Shown: positions 10,731 through 32,166, numbered from the stretch's first letter. The stretch is 64,000 nt of DNA from Brasenia schreberi (GCA_036023115.1 JAYKKT010000080.1:7081501-7145500); one strand, 5' to 3'. The notes: generated by a model not told the origin, from the letters alone. Made by a program: numbers and translations.

Positions 10731-13229
10731 TTATGTAATAGAAGTATTTAATTATAATTGATATATAATAATAAGGTATTAGACTTAAGTTATAATAATA
10801 TAAATATAATACAATATATGTATAAAATTCATACCAGATGTAATATATAATACAAATAAAATAAATAATGAGCTTTACCATAATTCACTTACCTATAAAT
10901 TATGCTCCTTCGTATCTTCTTCGATGGAGAGGAATCAAAGCTCATGTAGTTCTCTTACCTTTTGATAGAAACCCCTTACCTAAGTGTAAACTCTAAACTT
11001 AATCATCATTATCACTCTATATTTGCGTGAAATTAATACCAATATTACACTATTGGTTCCTCCTTCAGTAGAATAGTCTTTGGTATATATGTCAATCAGT
11101 ACCTCTTCACGCTTATGTGCTTGACGCCTTGCTCTTGTCCAATTATCTAGGCACCGGTACAAAATGGGTTATTTTCGTACTCCATAAAACTATTTTTTTC
11201 TGATGATTTAACATAAAAAAAGGCTAAAACCCCAGAAAAAGCTATTGAAAAAAAATGCATCAGAAAAAGCCTAAACAACCCTAAAAGTACTCATACAAAA
11301 AAAAAAAGTGAAACCGTTAGAAATGATCAATTTCCGATGTTTCCTCTGACGTCACAAACATATCAGAAAACTACCCAAAAAACATTTAAAATCCCTTTTA
11401 TCGATGGTTTGATTACTGAAAATGCCTTATAAGAAACCACTAGAAATAATATACTTATATTATACTGGAAATGCTTTTGGATAATTATTCAATTTTTCAC
11501 ATAAATTTTGAAATAGAATCCTATCACAAACACATGATATACAATTTTATGTTATCAAAATATAAATTATCTTACATATTTATATGTAATACGAAGATCA
11601 ATGTCTAATTTACAAACAATTAAAATGAGTACATAAATATCATATGGGCTGAATAAAACCAAATTCAATGTCTAATGTTACAAACTTTAAATTGAGCACA
11701 TACATATCATATGAACCGAATCTATCCAAGATCAATATCTAGTATTACAAACATCTAGAACGAGTACATAAACAAAAAAAAAATGGTCAAATATAACCAA
11801 GATCAACATCCATAATTTATTATAAAGCTAGTATTGAAGGTCACGACCGATTATCTCCTCTAACATTTCTATGATCATCTCTTCTATTAGTTCTTGTATT
11901 ATGTGATTCCTACAATATAAAATAAAATATGATACATACTTAAAGATATGATTAGTGGCCACTATTATCAAACATACAACAGAAATTTTTAAAGGTATGT
12001 GAAGCAATATTATAAGAAAGAACAATCACTATTATAAATTTGAAGGAATAAAATAAATAACTCTATTTTTATAGATCGTTCTCTCAAATGTCACATATAG
12101 GTATGCCCAAGCTTGTCCTACTGGGTGCTCCATACCCCATTCCCCTCTCATATCCTCCTTGGTACTTTCCAGTACATAATTCATAGCATTTCTAAAATTT
12201 ACTATATAAGATGAACCATCTTCAATCTCACGAATCATGTGATATTCTTCTTGTACTTGAGACTAATAATACATGAAATAACATGTTAATTATAATATAT
12301 ATAAATAGTAAATAATATGATAGAAGAACATGAATACATCAAATGGTTTTTTAGACTAATAATATATGAAATAATATATATACTGACACATTCTACCAAT
12401 TATCTCATCAAATAATTATCCAGTTTTCTTATCTTTATAGTAATCTATGAATGCGTTTGTGTGATTGACAAATCTCTTTCTCGTATGATTCCTTGTATGA
12501 TAGAATGTTTCTTATGGAAGAGTATAAAAATTGATATATACTATCAAAATAATAAACAAAGACATATATACTATAATAAATCGATATCTAACAATAAATT
12601 CATATATTTTGCTATACTTTGTTACCATTTTTGCATGGTTTGCTCTATTTTTTTTATCACCCTTACCTTTGTTTTACTTAACCACAACTCATAACACATC
12701 TATCATGTAGATGTTGAGACATCAATTATAGGACTCTGTTAAGGAAGAAGCTAATTTGCATTGAAGTAAGGAATAAAGTACTCCTCTTTACTTCATTTCG
12801 ATAGTCGTTTAAAACTTTTTGTAATGTCTTCTTAAACTTTCTTCATCAAATGAGTTGGAACAGGTTCATGACTTTCTAAATGCTCAAATGTGAACTTTTT
12901 CTAAAAAAATAAATAATATTTAATAACATATAAAACCCTTTAAAATATAAATGTAATCATATTAAATGACTAATATTACCGTTATGTCCTCCTAATAGTG
13001 TTGAAGACTTGTTCAACATTGTCGTCTTATCATATCTCATATAGAGGAAAGTAATTATCTTACTTTAGCATTCAAGAGCATGATCCAACTTCAAACCATT
13101 ATTACTCACTATTTGAAGTCTAAAACTTCTACCATCCACACCTCCCCATCTCGAGACATGTAATAGTGTAAAATAGTCTTATCCCTTCCTCGTTTTGTAG
13201 AAAATGTTGAAGCTATTCGTAGATATGAA
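10731..13229. other. AT-rich intergenic stretch, nothing recognised
   Basis: Two weak minus-strand readings (12238-12032, with WGMEHPVGQAWAYLYV, and 12025-11828) look slightly protein-like but match no family I know and have no partners. The segment 11190-11470 has A-rich runs and words such as cgatggtttgattactgaaa, which resemble transposon subterminal sequence but cannot be assigned. Confidence 0.4.
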
Positions 13230-15960
13230 TTTTGTTATGAAGTCTATATAGATACTTGAAACTCAATTCGCAAACTACAAATGCGCAAGCGTGCTAGCTA
13301 GTTTGCTCAAACTAGCAAAGTTTTGTAAAAATTTCTTACTTCTTGACTAATGTAGAAAAGTGAGTTTTTATCAACGTAGGCCTTATTGAACTGATGCTCA
13401 AGAGTCAGCCTAAATGCTTGAAAAAATTGTCTTAGGATCTGATAAGTTTTCAAAACAAGTTTTCAATTGAAATGATTTTTCCAAAATCGTGTAATATTTT
13501 TCTTGACAAAATTTCAGGTTCAAATCAGAAAAACATAAACAATTCTTTTTTTAGCAATAGATGTTCCTAATTTTTTTAGTAATCTGTGAATCTCCAAAAA
13601 ACTTTATAATTTTATGTGAAATAGATCACAATGTGGAAATTCTTAGACTATTTCTATTTTGATTTGATGTACTATGTATGTATGGAATTAAATTTGAAAA
13701 TATCCCTTACTCTAGCATTCGGGATAGATTTGTGGTAGAGACATAGAGGATTATAGAAATGACTTTATCTCAGCATTGCTATCTTAGATTTTTATTAAAT
13801 TGGTTTTGTTGGAAAGCTATGGATCTCAGCTTTCTAGTGAAACCATTTTGAATCAAATTGGATCACTGCACACAAAGTTATAAGACTTTAACCCAACCTC
13901 TATTATAGGATATGTAGAGTTTAAAGATTTTGTTTTGTTTTTATTCGGTATTTCCTAATTTTATTTATGTCATTAAATGATCCTAAAATTCTTTCAAATT
14001 TTATAGATAGTGGGCCTATGTGTGTAGGTTGGGTGTACCAAATTTTATTATATATTCAGATCGCAGGGTAAGAAAGAAAAAATCAGCAACTAAACAGATG
14101 TAGAAAATAGAGTTTCAGTTTTTAGAAGATAAATGGATGCATCCGACCAAATTGAAATGTAATAAACAACAATTAAAGCATAATGAAAAGAAATTATCAA
14201 CATATCATAAGCATAAAGGGGATTAGGGGATATAAGATCATATAATATATATTGGGGTAGAAGAACTATAAATCAAACACATAAAAAACATGAAAGAAAT
14301 CGGACAAGAAAGCCCTCACATATTACATCAAGAATAGAGACATCTGCTTCTTAATTACAACCCCTTGAATTTAATTTAAAGGAATAAGAGAGTAATGGGA
14401 AGGAGAGGGGAAGGATTGACCTGAAATGAGAAGAAGGGCAGAGGCTTGGAGGCCAGTAGATGATGGCCAGATGCTTGGAAAGGGGCGGCTCTCTCTCCCT
14501 CTTTCTCTCTCTTTCTCCCTTTTGCTGCTGGAGTTTCTCTCTCTTAGCTTGATTTTTTATGCCTTAAATCAGCCACCCAAGGCCCTCTTTTATAGATCTC
14601 AAGGGGGCTCTAGGCCCTTTCATGGATCGTTTTTTGGCTCTCAATAGGAGGCCCAAATTGAACCATGATCCACATGATGCTATCAGATTTTGGGGCTGCA
14701 CATGGGTTGTGTGGGGCATGAGGAGTGGTCCCCTATGGGCCCATGTGGGTAGTGTGAAACTAGGTGCAACCATGTGGGATAGGTGTGGTTTGGTGGCTTT
14801 CCCTTGGCTTGATGCAACTCGAGTCTAGGTGCAACTCATGCTTGATCCGCCCCCTTGCTTTGACTTGGCATGTGTCCTTGTCACTTGGTTTGGCTAGAAT
14901 GTAGCTCATCATAGTATGATTAGCCCACTACTTGCTTGGTTTCATTTGGACTTGGATTAACTTGAACTCAAACCAGGTGCCTCTTGATGTTGAACCATTT
15001 TCGCCCAGTCATGTGCCTTAGTCATGACTTGGTTCAAAACTTCTTTGGGCTTTGACCATTTGACCTGAATTTAAGACTAGCATTGTCTTGAATCGAATCA
15101 ACTTTATGCATTTGACCTTGGGCGTTCCTCTTCTTAGACCAAGGTTTGATTTGGAGCTTTGAATAATTCTTTCCTTCAAGCTCGGTTAGAGTCTTGAGCT
15201 TGGCTTGTCACTCCAATCAAGCCCTACTTGGGGTTTGATATGGATTTGCCTTGCACTTGACTTTGAATTAAATCAGGAAGAATATTAGTTGGTCTCGAGC
15301 CTAATTTGATTTTATGTGGGCTTGGTCATGTGTTACCCATTTGACTTGGTATGGGCTGGTTATGAGCCATCTTTAATTTGATTTTGATTTGATTTGGGGT
15401 TTTATTTGAATTGATCCCTTGATTCAGATAAGATTTCATTTTATGGTTTCAAACATTTCTTTTTTTATTATTTAAAACCATTTCATGTGAGATATATTTG
15501 AAAATATTGAGTTTTATCAAAATCTTCAAATACTTTTAGAGAACAACTGAGTCTCATCCCTAACTTTTGTTTGCATGGGTGACCTGTTTTCGCTCCATGA
15601 GTTGGTCTACTATTTCAACCACTTTAACCCTTTATTGAGTATAAGGTACCAGAACACTTTAACCCTTTTGATCGGTGTAGGGTCTCAAACCTCTTTAATC
15701 CTTGGGTGTAGGGGGAGTAGGACTACTCTCGATCAGGCGAGTTTTTGATGTCTCATTTTGATTTGTTTTGGATTTCAAAGGTTTTTGTAATTTTATAAAT
15801 TTGGTATTTTATAAACATTTTTTGGTTTGGTTCCCAATGTCTCATTTTCATTTGTTTCTTTTGAGAAACCTATTTGAAATCATTCTTTCTTTGAAGGAAA
15901 TCATTTGAATTCCCAAAATTTTACCAATTTGGCTTTGAGGGCAAAGTAAATTTTTTTGAC
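13230..15960 (-). repeat. Diverged LTR of a Tat-type element (solo or truncated)
   Basis: The left part is recognisably related to the LTR at 5160-8774: both have a tgcgc-a-agc-gc-tagttt block, then taggcctt-ttgaac-g-tgctcaag-gtcagccta-a-gcttga, a TATA box ~1.35 kb farther on, and a pyrimidine-rich leader before it. Only LTR-type sequence is seen, with no gag-pol, so it is a solo LTR or a fragment. The right end near 15960 is a guess from the loss of resemblance. It contains no convincing gene; Leu/Ser-rich readings at 14426-14828 come from pyrimidine-rich DNA. Confidence 0.6.
14586..14595 (-). promoter_or_regulatory. TATA box of the second LTR
   Basis: The minus strand reads tctataaaag in the same position relative to the LTR edge as the motif at 6503. 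Confidence 0.5.
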
Positions 15961-16222
15961 GGTTTCAAACCTCTGAAATTGAAGTACGCAACCACCAGAA
16001 AAGATTTTCAATAATTATTCATGGTTTTTAGGACCGTAAAAAAAAAATATGACCATTGGTAATTTATGCATCTATAAATACTGATAGTTTTTATCATATT
16101 TCCAACAATTTAACCCTTAGAATTGTTTTCCAAAATATTTCCAAGGTTATAACTATTGGAAATGTTGCACTAGTTGTTGCAAAAGCTCAAATTTGTACCA
16201 GTGAGGCAAACCTAAATTTCTG

Positions 16223-16325
16223 AGGTATCATGTTGTAAGTTAGAGGGGTATTCATCTAATATGTTACCATTTGCACTAAATATTTGCTCTACAACAACAG
16301 TTGGGGTTGAAACAACAAAAATTTT
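16223..16325 (-). pseudogene. hAT-type transposase dimerisation-domain relic
   Basis: The minus-strand reading STPTVVVEQIFSANGNILDE followed by YPSNL resembles the C-terminal hAT dimerisation block (pattern V-A-S-E-x-x-F-S-x-x-G-x-x-L-x-x-Y-R-S-x-L). It ends at a stop shortly after. Upstream on the same strand (16440-16390) is a short RGRPPK-like word. Only this short stretch is recognisable, so it is a relic at best. Confidence 0.4.
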
Positions 16326-16974
16326 GCCTGATGTATAATACCATGCTCATCATATAATTTTATAAAGTGAATTTTAAATAAATCAGATTCCTACGACTTA
16401 GCTTTTGGAGGACGTCCTCTATGTGTAGGTTGTATTTGTTGAACTTCTGATAACAAAATAGTTTCTTGTATAAATGATATTATATATTTGTTTGGATTTC
16501 TTGACGGAGTGATATTGGCATCACAGGTCTTTGAAGAATATGGCAACTCTGACTTTTGTTAAAACATTTTTCTCTTTATTTTTAGAACTAGAAAAACCAT
16601 CACCACGGTAAGCCATTAAAAATAACTAAATAAATTAGAAATAAATAAATATGAATACAATGATATGAAAAACTTAAAGAAATTTAAGAACAAGTTAAAT
16701 GTAATTTTTGTATCTATTGTCAAAATATAGTTGTTGAAATAAAGATGAAATACTCAAAGTCTCAAATGAACCGAGTTCAATGGTTAGACAAAAGTAGGGC
16801 TGCTAGAGTAAGAGCAAAGGGAAGAACAAGAGCAAGAGCATGCGAGTTGTGTGACTTTTGTTTTTGAAAATTGCTATTTATTGAACAAAATTACTGTTTA
16901 TGAACCGTTTGTATTTTTAAAAATTTAATTTTTGAATATAAAAGCAACTCCAACTAGCCTTTCTCCTCATATTT

Positions 16975-17215
16975 CCAGTTCCAGGTCGGAACCGGACCTA
17001 AAACTGGTGGTTTGATTCAGAACCGGTATGATGGCTCAAACCGAAACTCAAACCACGGTTTCTACTGCGATTCTGGTTCCAGTTTCAAGCCAATTTTTCA
17101 AATATACACACCATAACTAAACCGAGACATGGTCCAAGTACGATTCCAGTTTGTGGGAGGGACCGGTTCCGGGTCGAACGGCCGGACCAGTTCCAAACCG
17201 ACCATGTCTATGTGT
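16975..17215. repeat. Region rich in accgg/ggttcc words
   Basis: Many copies of accggt, ggttcc, aaccga and their complements occur within 240 bp. Such clustered, both-strand motifs are typical of subterminal regions of hAT-like elements, and the hAT relic lies 650 bp to the left, but no terminal inverted repeats were found. Confidence 0.35.
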
Positions 17216-17352
17216 GTTGATCAACTACCGTGAAGTTAAAGGGAGAGGTACACTGACAAATCAAGTATGTGTTCTAGGAAAAATGAAGAGATCGAGCCGT
17301 GATTGATTTTACCATATGGCATAAGGTTTACTCCCATCCAGTAAGAGTTTCA

Positions 17353-25642
<8,290 letters not shown>

Positions 25643-25673
25643 GCACCCTGTTCAAAGTGGTAGACGCTATCAG

Positions 25674-25690
25674 GAATATATATATTTGCA
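25674..25690 (-). promoter_or_regulatory. TATA-like sequence upstream of the neprosin gene
   Basis: The minus strand reads aatatatatattcc some 35-45 bases before the first ATG. This is close for a TATA box with a leader, so it is only a candidate. Confidence 0.25.
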
Positions 25691-27124
25691 CAAAACAAAA
25701 ACATAGGTAAATTAAAATCTTTTTTACTAAATTTAGAAACAAAATGCCACCATTATATATCAAATTCAGGTTGTACAATTGTGAGTTTTTTTAATATTTT
25801 TACTAATTCCAAAGGATACTAAGTATCTCAAATGAAGATATGTTATGTTTCTCTTTCTATATGGTCAAATGGCAAGATCTTATTTTTCTTTTTACATGCC
25901 AGGATACAAGATCTTGCATTGAGTTTTGCAATCAACAGCAAATGCACGTACAAAATATATTAGACTTGCTAATTGGGATTTGATTTTATTTCTTTGGGCC
26001 AAATTGTATATAAATCTAAATCCATATAGCAGAAACTCACTATGAAATAGACGAAAGATCTCTTCCTTCTGCTTGAATGCAACTTCATAATGCATTCAAA
26101 AAACTGGTTCATGAGGCTCATGGCCGTTGTTCACTATATGTTTCGAAAGAGGGTGCATATATTGCAACTCTTTAGCCCTTGTTGGCAAATATCTAAAGGG
26201 ACCAACTAATGTTCATTTTCCCATGAACCCCTAAAGTTACAAAATGTTTCTCCTAATAATTAGTTAATGTTCAATATTTCAAAAAGTTGTGGGGAAAAAA
26301 AACTTATTTTTATTACTAAATCAATCAAATAAATGTGCAAAAGAGTAATATTTTCTTCACGTATTAATTGATATATTGTTGTTGTAAGGCAGATCGGATT
26401 CACCAATAGTAGCACACTCACATTGGGTTATGTTATATATGTGTTTATAAAATTCCATAACAGACATTTTCATTTAGGTGTACAAAACAAAAACCTTATT
26501 CACGTTGCTAATATCTTTTACCCTACATACATGCTTTTTTTGGCAAAATATAAAAGACATGGTTTTAAATCTTGTGAATGCTTTTGTCAAGAGTTCCTTA
26601 TGATCTGAGAAAACTCCCTCTATAACTGGCTGCAATTGTTAGATTTGGTGTATATACACATTCACAGACACATAGAGAGAGCTGTCAACGATGGAGAGGT
26701 GGAGATAGATACTAAAGGATGAGCATGATTATTATTTAAAAGTTTTAAGAGTTTTTGAAAAAAAGGATGATATTATTAAACTTATGCCCTCTGAAGGTAA
26801 AGTTAGGTATTGGTATAGATTGTAGGATCCAATTACTTCTATAAAGAGAGAGAATATGTATATGAGATATTATACAATATTTGATGCTAGATATTGCTTG
26901 GCAATCACCATTGTCATGGCGATGAAGGCACTCATCCCACATCACATTTAATGTACACCATATATATTAAATACCATCGATCTTTAGATCAACGTAATAT
27001 GTAGATTGTCTAATGGCATGAGAGATTGTTTAGCAACTTCCAATTCTCCCTATATATGTAATCGATATATGTTTGTGTGTATATATATATATATATACAT
27101 ATACACTTAGATTGAGATTGAGAG

Positions 27125-27480
27125 TATATATGAATAATGAATTCCTGTTTCTTGTTTTTCAAAATTTATATTTATATATATAGAGAGAGAGGGAGGGAGG
27201 GAGGGAGGGACTGCTGATCTTGCAGATATCTATGAATAATGAATTCCTGTTTTGTGTTTTTCAAATTATGTGTGTGTGCTTTTATGTGTATGTAGAATAT
27301 ATATTTATCAAGTGTGTGTGTTTATATAAAGAGGGAGGGGGGGAGAAAAATTAGTCCATCTGCATAACTATGTATGCTTAAATGTGAGTGTGTGTGTGTT
27401 TGTGTTTATGTGTGTGTATATAGAGAGAGAGAGGGAGAGAAAATTTAGTCCATCTCCATACCTATGTAAGCTTAAACATT
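27125..27480. repeat. Locally duplicated, microsatellite-rich block
   Basis: tatgaataatgaattcctg occurs at 27129 and again ~105 bp later, each followed by ttt-ttcaaa. gagaaaaattagtccatc and gagaaaatttagtccatc occur near 27343 and 27437. GGGA, GT and GA runs separate the copies, suggesting slippage-driven duplication. Confidence 0.7.
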
Positions 27481-27786
27481 CTCGAAGATGTCAACCATTT
27501 GACCGGTGAAATCCGTGGTTAAAATTCAAATTTCAAAAGAAAAAAATACCTTATTACTTTTGACAGGAGCTTTAAATGCACCCCATACTATTTAGTTTTT
27601 TTTTAAGATTTCAACCGTTTTTCTTAAAGATCGATTGGTTGTGATTTTCTAAGATTAGAACCTAAACTACTTTAAGGTTTCGGTGAACAATCCTGAAAGT
27701 CGTTGGTTCATGCATGATGAGCCTGATCTTCACGCAAGTGACTCTCTACAAATGTTCGATGCAAGGAAAAGAAAGAATCCTTCCTG

Positions 27787-27877
27787 CATTAAAATAAGTT
27801 GGTCCCCGTTAATAAAGCCTCAACTACAAGTTTGATTCTCAATGGCCATAATAAAAGGCAATCTTCCCACTAAAACC
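27787..27877 (+). repeat. 91-bp dispersed repeat, copy 1
   Basis: Nearly identical to 34381-34472: both run from cattaaaataagttggtcc through aaaggcaatcttcccactaa. No coding content or terminal repeats are visible, and the flanks differ. Confidence 0.85.
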
Positions 27878-28100
27878 CGAGCTGTGGAGCCTGTTCATTT
27901 TTTAGCAAGCACATTGCAGCCACACATGCAATCTACATTTAACCTGCTCATCAAATCCACAAGTCCTACCAAAATATGTAACTCGGATCGGAGAGACTTC
28001 TCGAACAAGTTCAATCTGACCGGATAGACCTTGAGTTCGAACCTAACATGAAGCTTGGACAGGGCTGGTAAACAAGCGAAACAAAGCTTAAAAAGAATGT

Positions 28101-28880
28101 TCATCAGTCACTAACGAAGCTCTAGGCTTTTATTACACACAAATCAAGCCCAGTGTTATTTTTCTACAAACAGCATTTGTATGTATCGACAACCGAAAAA
28201 TCAAGATGGGTACGTGGCAAACATTCGAAGGACTCAAAAAGTGGAACACCGAGATGGGAATCGTCTCCAAGAAGAAAAGGTTCAACTGTCACCTCAAAGG
28301 AGGTCTATAAATAGTAATTGTAATGTTCAAGTAAGAGATCGAATGAATCACATTACAATTCATTTTATTCCTAGTGTACCTTTTCTTTATTTTATTTCTT
28401 TTAGGAGAAGACCTAACTTAGCTTACCGAGATTTCTTTCAATCTTACAGTATTATGTTTTGTTGTCTTATCCTAACATGAACCTTAATGATCCGGGTCAT
28501 AAGCTTAACCAAACCCTGTTGGCTTGCTTAATTACCAAACATTAACTTTGGTAGCATATATCATTAATGCTTCCCTTTGCGGGGGGAAGCACTCACAGCC
28601 TAATATTTGGTATGTGTATCAAATTGGACAAAGAAAGAGGGTTTCCCACCTTTGCTTTTTCAGTGCTAAATGCATTGGATGGCACATGAACTTTGAGAGG
28701 CTTTGGCCATTTAGGAAGACAGTTGGAACAGGTAGGCCATTTTGGCACTATCATTTGTCCCACCTGACTCTTGAAAAAAAGTTCAAGGTGCAAGCAGCAA
28801 TTCTCTATAATCAGGATAACAAACAATGGAAATTCATTATGACTCTTTTCCATGGAAATATTTCGAGTTACGAGAAGCAA
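28101..28880. other. Possible LTR-like or repetitive stretch, unassigned
   Basis: A TATA-like ctataaatag at 28306-28315 is followed by a T-rich, polyadenylation-like region. Open readings on both strands at 28524-28928 overlap and match no known protein. This may be part of an unidentified repeat that ends in the 5S-like units, but no paired termini were found. Confidence 0.3.
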
Positions 28881-28887
28881 CGCCGGA

Positions 28888-29110
28888 AAACCAAAATGAC
28901 CGTGAACCCAATCTCATCAGAACTCTGAAATTAAGCAAGCTTGGACAAGAACAGTAGTGGCACGAGTGACACATGAAGAAGTCTCTATGTAATTAGCACG
29001 TTATCACCGATCACATCCTAAAAACCAACAATGATAGTAAACTTAATCCCATCGTAACTCCGAAGTTAAGTATGCTTGAATGAGAATAGTAGTAGCACGG
29101 GTGACCGTCT
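28888..29110 (+). pseudogene. Two tandem 5S rRNA-like relics
   Basis: aatctcatcagaactctgaa-ttaagcaagcttgga-aagaacagtagtggcacgagtgac (28909-28970) and atcccatcgtaactccgaag-ttaagtatgcttgaatgagaatagtagtagcacgggtgacc (29046-29105) each match the central and 3' part of plant 5S rRNA (ATCCCATCAGAACTCCG ... GTTAAGC-TGCTTGGG ... AGTAGTAC ... GGGTGACC). The units share upstream aaccaa-aatga and downstream ttatcacc-a-cacatc words and repeat at ~135 bp. They lack a clean 5' half. Cassandra-type TRIM LTRs also carry 5S-like sequence, so these may be element-derived. Confidence 0.6.
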
Positions 29111-29904
29111 AATTAGGATGTTATCACCAACCACATCTAATATTGGCAAAATCTTGTTTAAGGGTTAAATTCTTCAACGTATGTGCTTATGACCTTCATA
29201 AGGGTAATCATGGTTTAATTCTTGAAGGAATCACATCTGTGCTAATGCCAAAGCCCAGTACAGACCATGAGGGTGGGTGTTTGTGTGAGGTTTGAATTAT
29301 AAATTAAGTAATTGAGAGCACTGCACGCAACTGCACCAATTATGCCCTCCCTAGAAAGCAAACTTAAGTTTGTTTCTTGCAGCATTAGAAAATGTAACTA
29401 AAAGACTATTATTATAGAGGAAAAGAAAATTAGTTGAATAAATATATTGCAATTTCTAAGTCATAACTAGAAAACAATTTTGATATATTTGAGATTGTGT
29501 CCTTTTTGTGTGTGTGTGACATGTAAAAGGGTTGGCCTATTGGCTTGTTGGATTTGGAGCCGGATCTAGATGTGCTTATTTAAGGGAAGTTGAACCAAAT
29601 AGGCATCCTAATTGGATTAGGATGTTCGGTATCTTATGGATAAATCCAAGACCCAAATTTGAACCTGAATACTAATTGGACATGGTTTCAGATATTATCC
29701 GTCTCCAATCCATTTACCTCCCCCAATGAATATGTAGCTTGTGTGCATACCAAGTGCGCACGTTTGCTTGAAGATAAAGCTGCAGTAGGTTGGTTTTGGA
29801 AGTTTGGCTTCTTTTAATGCTGCTTGTTTGCTAGCATTTGATGTCACATGCACGCTTGATGAAAGTTTTGAGTCATTGATAAGCCACCAAATCATCATAA
29901 AGTG

Positions 29905-30045
29905 CACCCAGCCACTTAGCTCAGGGCAGGGCGTTCTAGTGCTGTTGGTGGGCGAGTTCGATTCCTAAGAGTGCATGTGTAAGTGTGCCTGTTAGGTTTC
30001 AATCTCTTGGAATATAAAATAAAAATAAATTATAAAGCATTTGCT
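29905..30045 (+). mobile_element. tRNA-derived SINE-like unit
   Basis: An A-box-like cttagctcagg at 29915-29925 and a B-box-like gagttcgattcc at 29954-29965 have tRNA-like spacing for an internal Pol III promoter. An unrelated body and an A-rich end (aaaataaaaataaa, ~30018-30032) follow. The candidate target duplication (ataaag words on both sides) is too short to be sure. It could also be a tRNA pseudogene. Confidence 0.45.
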
Positions 30046-31837
30046 TGTGCACACAATTCATGACCAATGGAAATACGTCCACCTGTCCCCACTTTGATGT
30101 TACCGAGGACGTGGGGAAAATATAAATAAATACATCCATTTCTACACCATGAATTATTTAAATCAGTGAAAACTGTTACTAATTAATAAGAGAACGGTTA
30201 TACATACATTTATTTAATATTTTAAATTACCACGGGAAACATGCAACACATTATTATATTTACCTTGTCTCCCTGCTGTTGTTGTCACTGTGTTATTGCA
30301 GCCTCTATTTGATCGATTTGATGCATAATTTAGAATGACTTCCTCACTGCTAGGGGAGTATTTATCAAGCTGAGTCTGCCTCAAGTAGAGAGACAAGCTC
30401 CATTGAACTTGTTAAGAAAAATGCTTGGTTCGACTCGGTTTATCTTCTTTCTTTAGGCTCGAGCAACTTGAGCTCGGTTCATTGGGGTCATTTGAGCTTG
30501 GTGCAACTAAGATTGACCCAATTAAGCTTGGCTCCTAATAGAGGTCAGAGCTCAAATGATTCAAATCCATTCGAGCTTGTGAATTAGCTTGAAGTTGAAA
30601 GTACTAACCTTAAAGTTTAATGCTCGTGTACAGGTTTAGGGCTTTTGTTCTACCATCTTTTAAGATATAAATACATTTATATCCGTGTGTGCATGCGTGT
30701 GCTGGATGTATGTGTGTGTGTGTGCATAGAGAGAATATAGTTTCATAGCCCAAGTTCGAAATGGATAATTTATGCATTAATGAAGTGATTGATAATCAAC
30801 TTACCAGCAAGGCCCTTTGTTTGGTTTGGCCTTTTTGTGTTCTTAATAAGAACTAATTAAAGCTTGATTTAGAATAAAGAAGTGATAAAACGATATGACA
30901 TGTTTCATCTTTTCTCATCAACTTGAACAAATTATATCCTCCAACTTATATTAAGTGGTTCACTTATTTTTTGATTCGCGCCACGGATACGATAGTGTAC
31001 TTCAGTTTTTATTTTCCCCTTTGGTGGTACAATGGGGAGGACGAAGCCTATGCGTGTCATGACCTTCAACTTGTGAGTAGACCCCCTAGCCAAGTGAGTT
31101 CGTCGACCTAATGGGGATAGTTAATTATGTTTTTTGACTAGAGTACTTACTTTGATTGATAGGATTGTTACGTTATTACTTTGTATATGATAGAGATGAG
31201 GTATTGCTTGTATATTTCTACGTTAATTTATACCAACCCAGACGGCCGGTGGGTCAGGGGCTTGACCTAAACGAATTTGAAGTCAGACCAATGAATCAAG
31301 ACCCATGAGCACAACTTTTACAATTAACTTGCTCGTTGAGTGCAACACTGAGCCTGGCTATTGAATCTGATATCTGAACCTAAGCTCAAATATTAATGAA
31401 GCACAAGTTTTCCATCGAACCACGGAGATTGACTCAATTGGATCATGGGTCCAACCCACTTGTCTTTTGGATTAACTCCATCCATGAAACCCTTAATCTG
31501 TAGTCAGTCTTATGACATCTTAAATTCATGATTTTTGAGAAAAATGGTTGCGTATAACTGCAAATAAAATATGATATCTTTTATATTTGAAGTAAAATAT
31601 CGTCGAATATAAAAAGCAAAGATTATTTTTAGGATAACATATATCCATCACTAATGCTATTTACTCATGTCTGACAATCAGTTTTCGAGAGCGTGAACGT
31701 AATAACATTGTCTTTCATCTTTTCTTAAAAACTCTTAAATTTTTTAAAATTATATTATATCACCAAAAAAATAATTGATGAGTATGAGTAGGCATGTCAT
31801 GGATTGGATCCAGTTTTCATTATGTCATGCATCTGCA
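30046..31837. other. Intergenic stretch, nothing recognised
   Basis: AT-rich sequence with a short GT run near 30710 and agcttg-rich words at 30440-30610. No coding region is supported. Confidence 0.4.
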
Positions 31838-31935
31838 GGCTACCAACCAATCAAACCAAGCCTTTTTCCATATTAAGCAAGGTCGTCTACATGGATTCTG
31901 TGTCACCATTGAGCCCAATCATATTGAGTAATCAG
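31838..31935 (-). mobile_element. Degenerate 3' end of an RTE LINE
   Basis: The plus strand reads caaaccaagcctttttccatattaag, then gtctacatggattctgtgt, a mutated form of the RTE 3' end (aactaagccttttcccatactag ... ggctacatggattctttg) seen elsewhere in the window. Confidence 0.6.
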
Positions 31936-32154
31936 CATCTAATATCAACAGGGCATTATCATGTTGTACGGACTCCATCAAGGAATTCCAAAAAATACTG
32001 AACAACGCAATGGTTCTGAATATTAACGACTTTGGATATCTTTAAAAATACGATATATTGCAACTTAGAGGGCGAGCCCATACGGGTACGTGGCTCGTCG
32101 AAACACGAGCCCCAACCTACTTTTTTTGGCTCAATTACCAGATTAGCATTTGCT

Positions 32155-32166
32155 GGTTATATATGT
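32155..32166 (+). promoter_or_regulatory. Candidate TATA box of the M28 peptidase gene
   Basis: ggttatatatgt stands ~95 bases upstream of the start ATG, leaving a short leader. No other strong TATA box is closer. Confidence 0.5.

Larger units (their letters stand above)
25691..28100. other. Intergenic stretch with local repeats
   Basis: No supportable gene. The strongest structures are GA, GT and GGGA runs between 26640 and 27440. Confidence 0.5.

Noticed and set aside
14426..14828. Three overlapping ~70-codon frames
   Set aside because: Leu/Ser- and Trp-rich translations of LTR sequence around the TATA box. No family match.
28524..28928. 134-codon plus-strand frame and overlapping minus-strand frame
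   Set aside because: Both run into the 5S-like unit, have no recognisable domain and no splice or promoter context. Kept only as an unassigned stretch.
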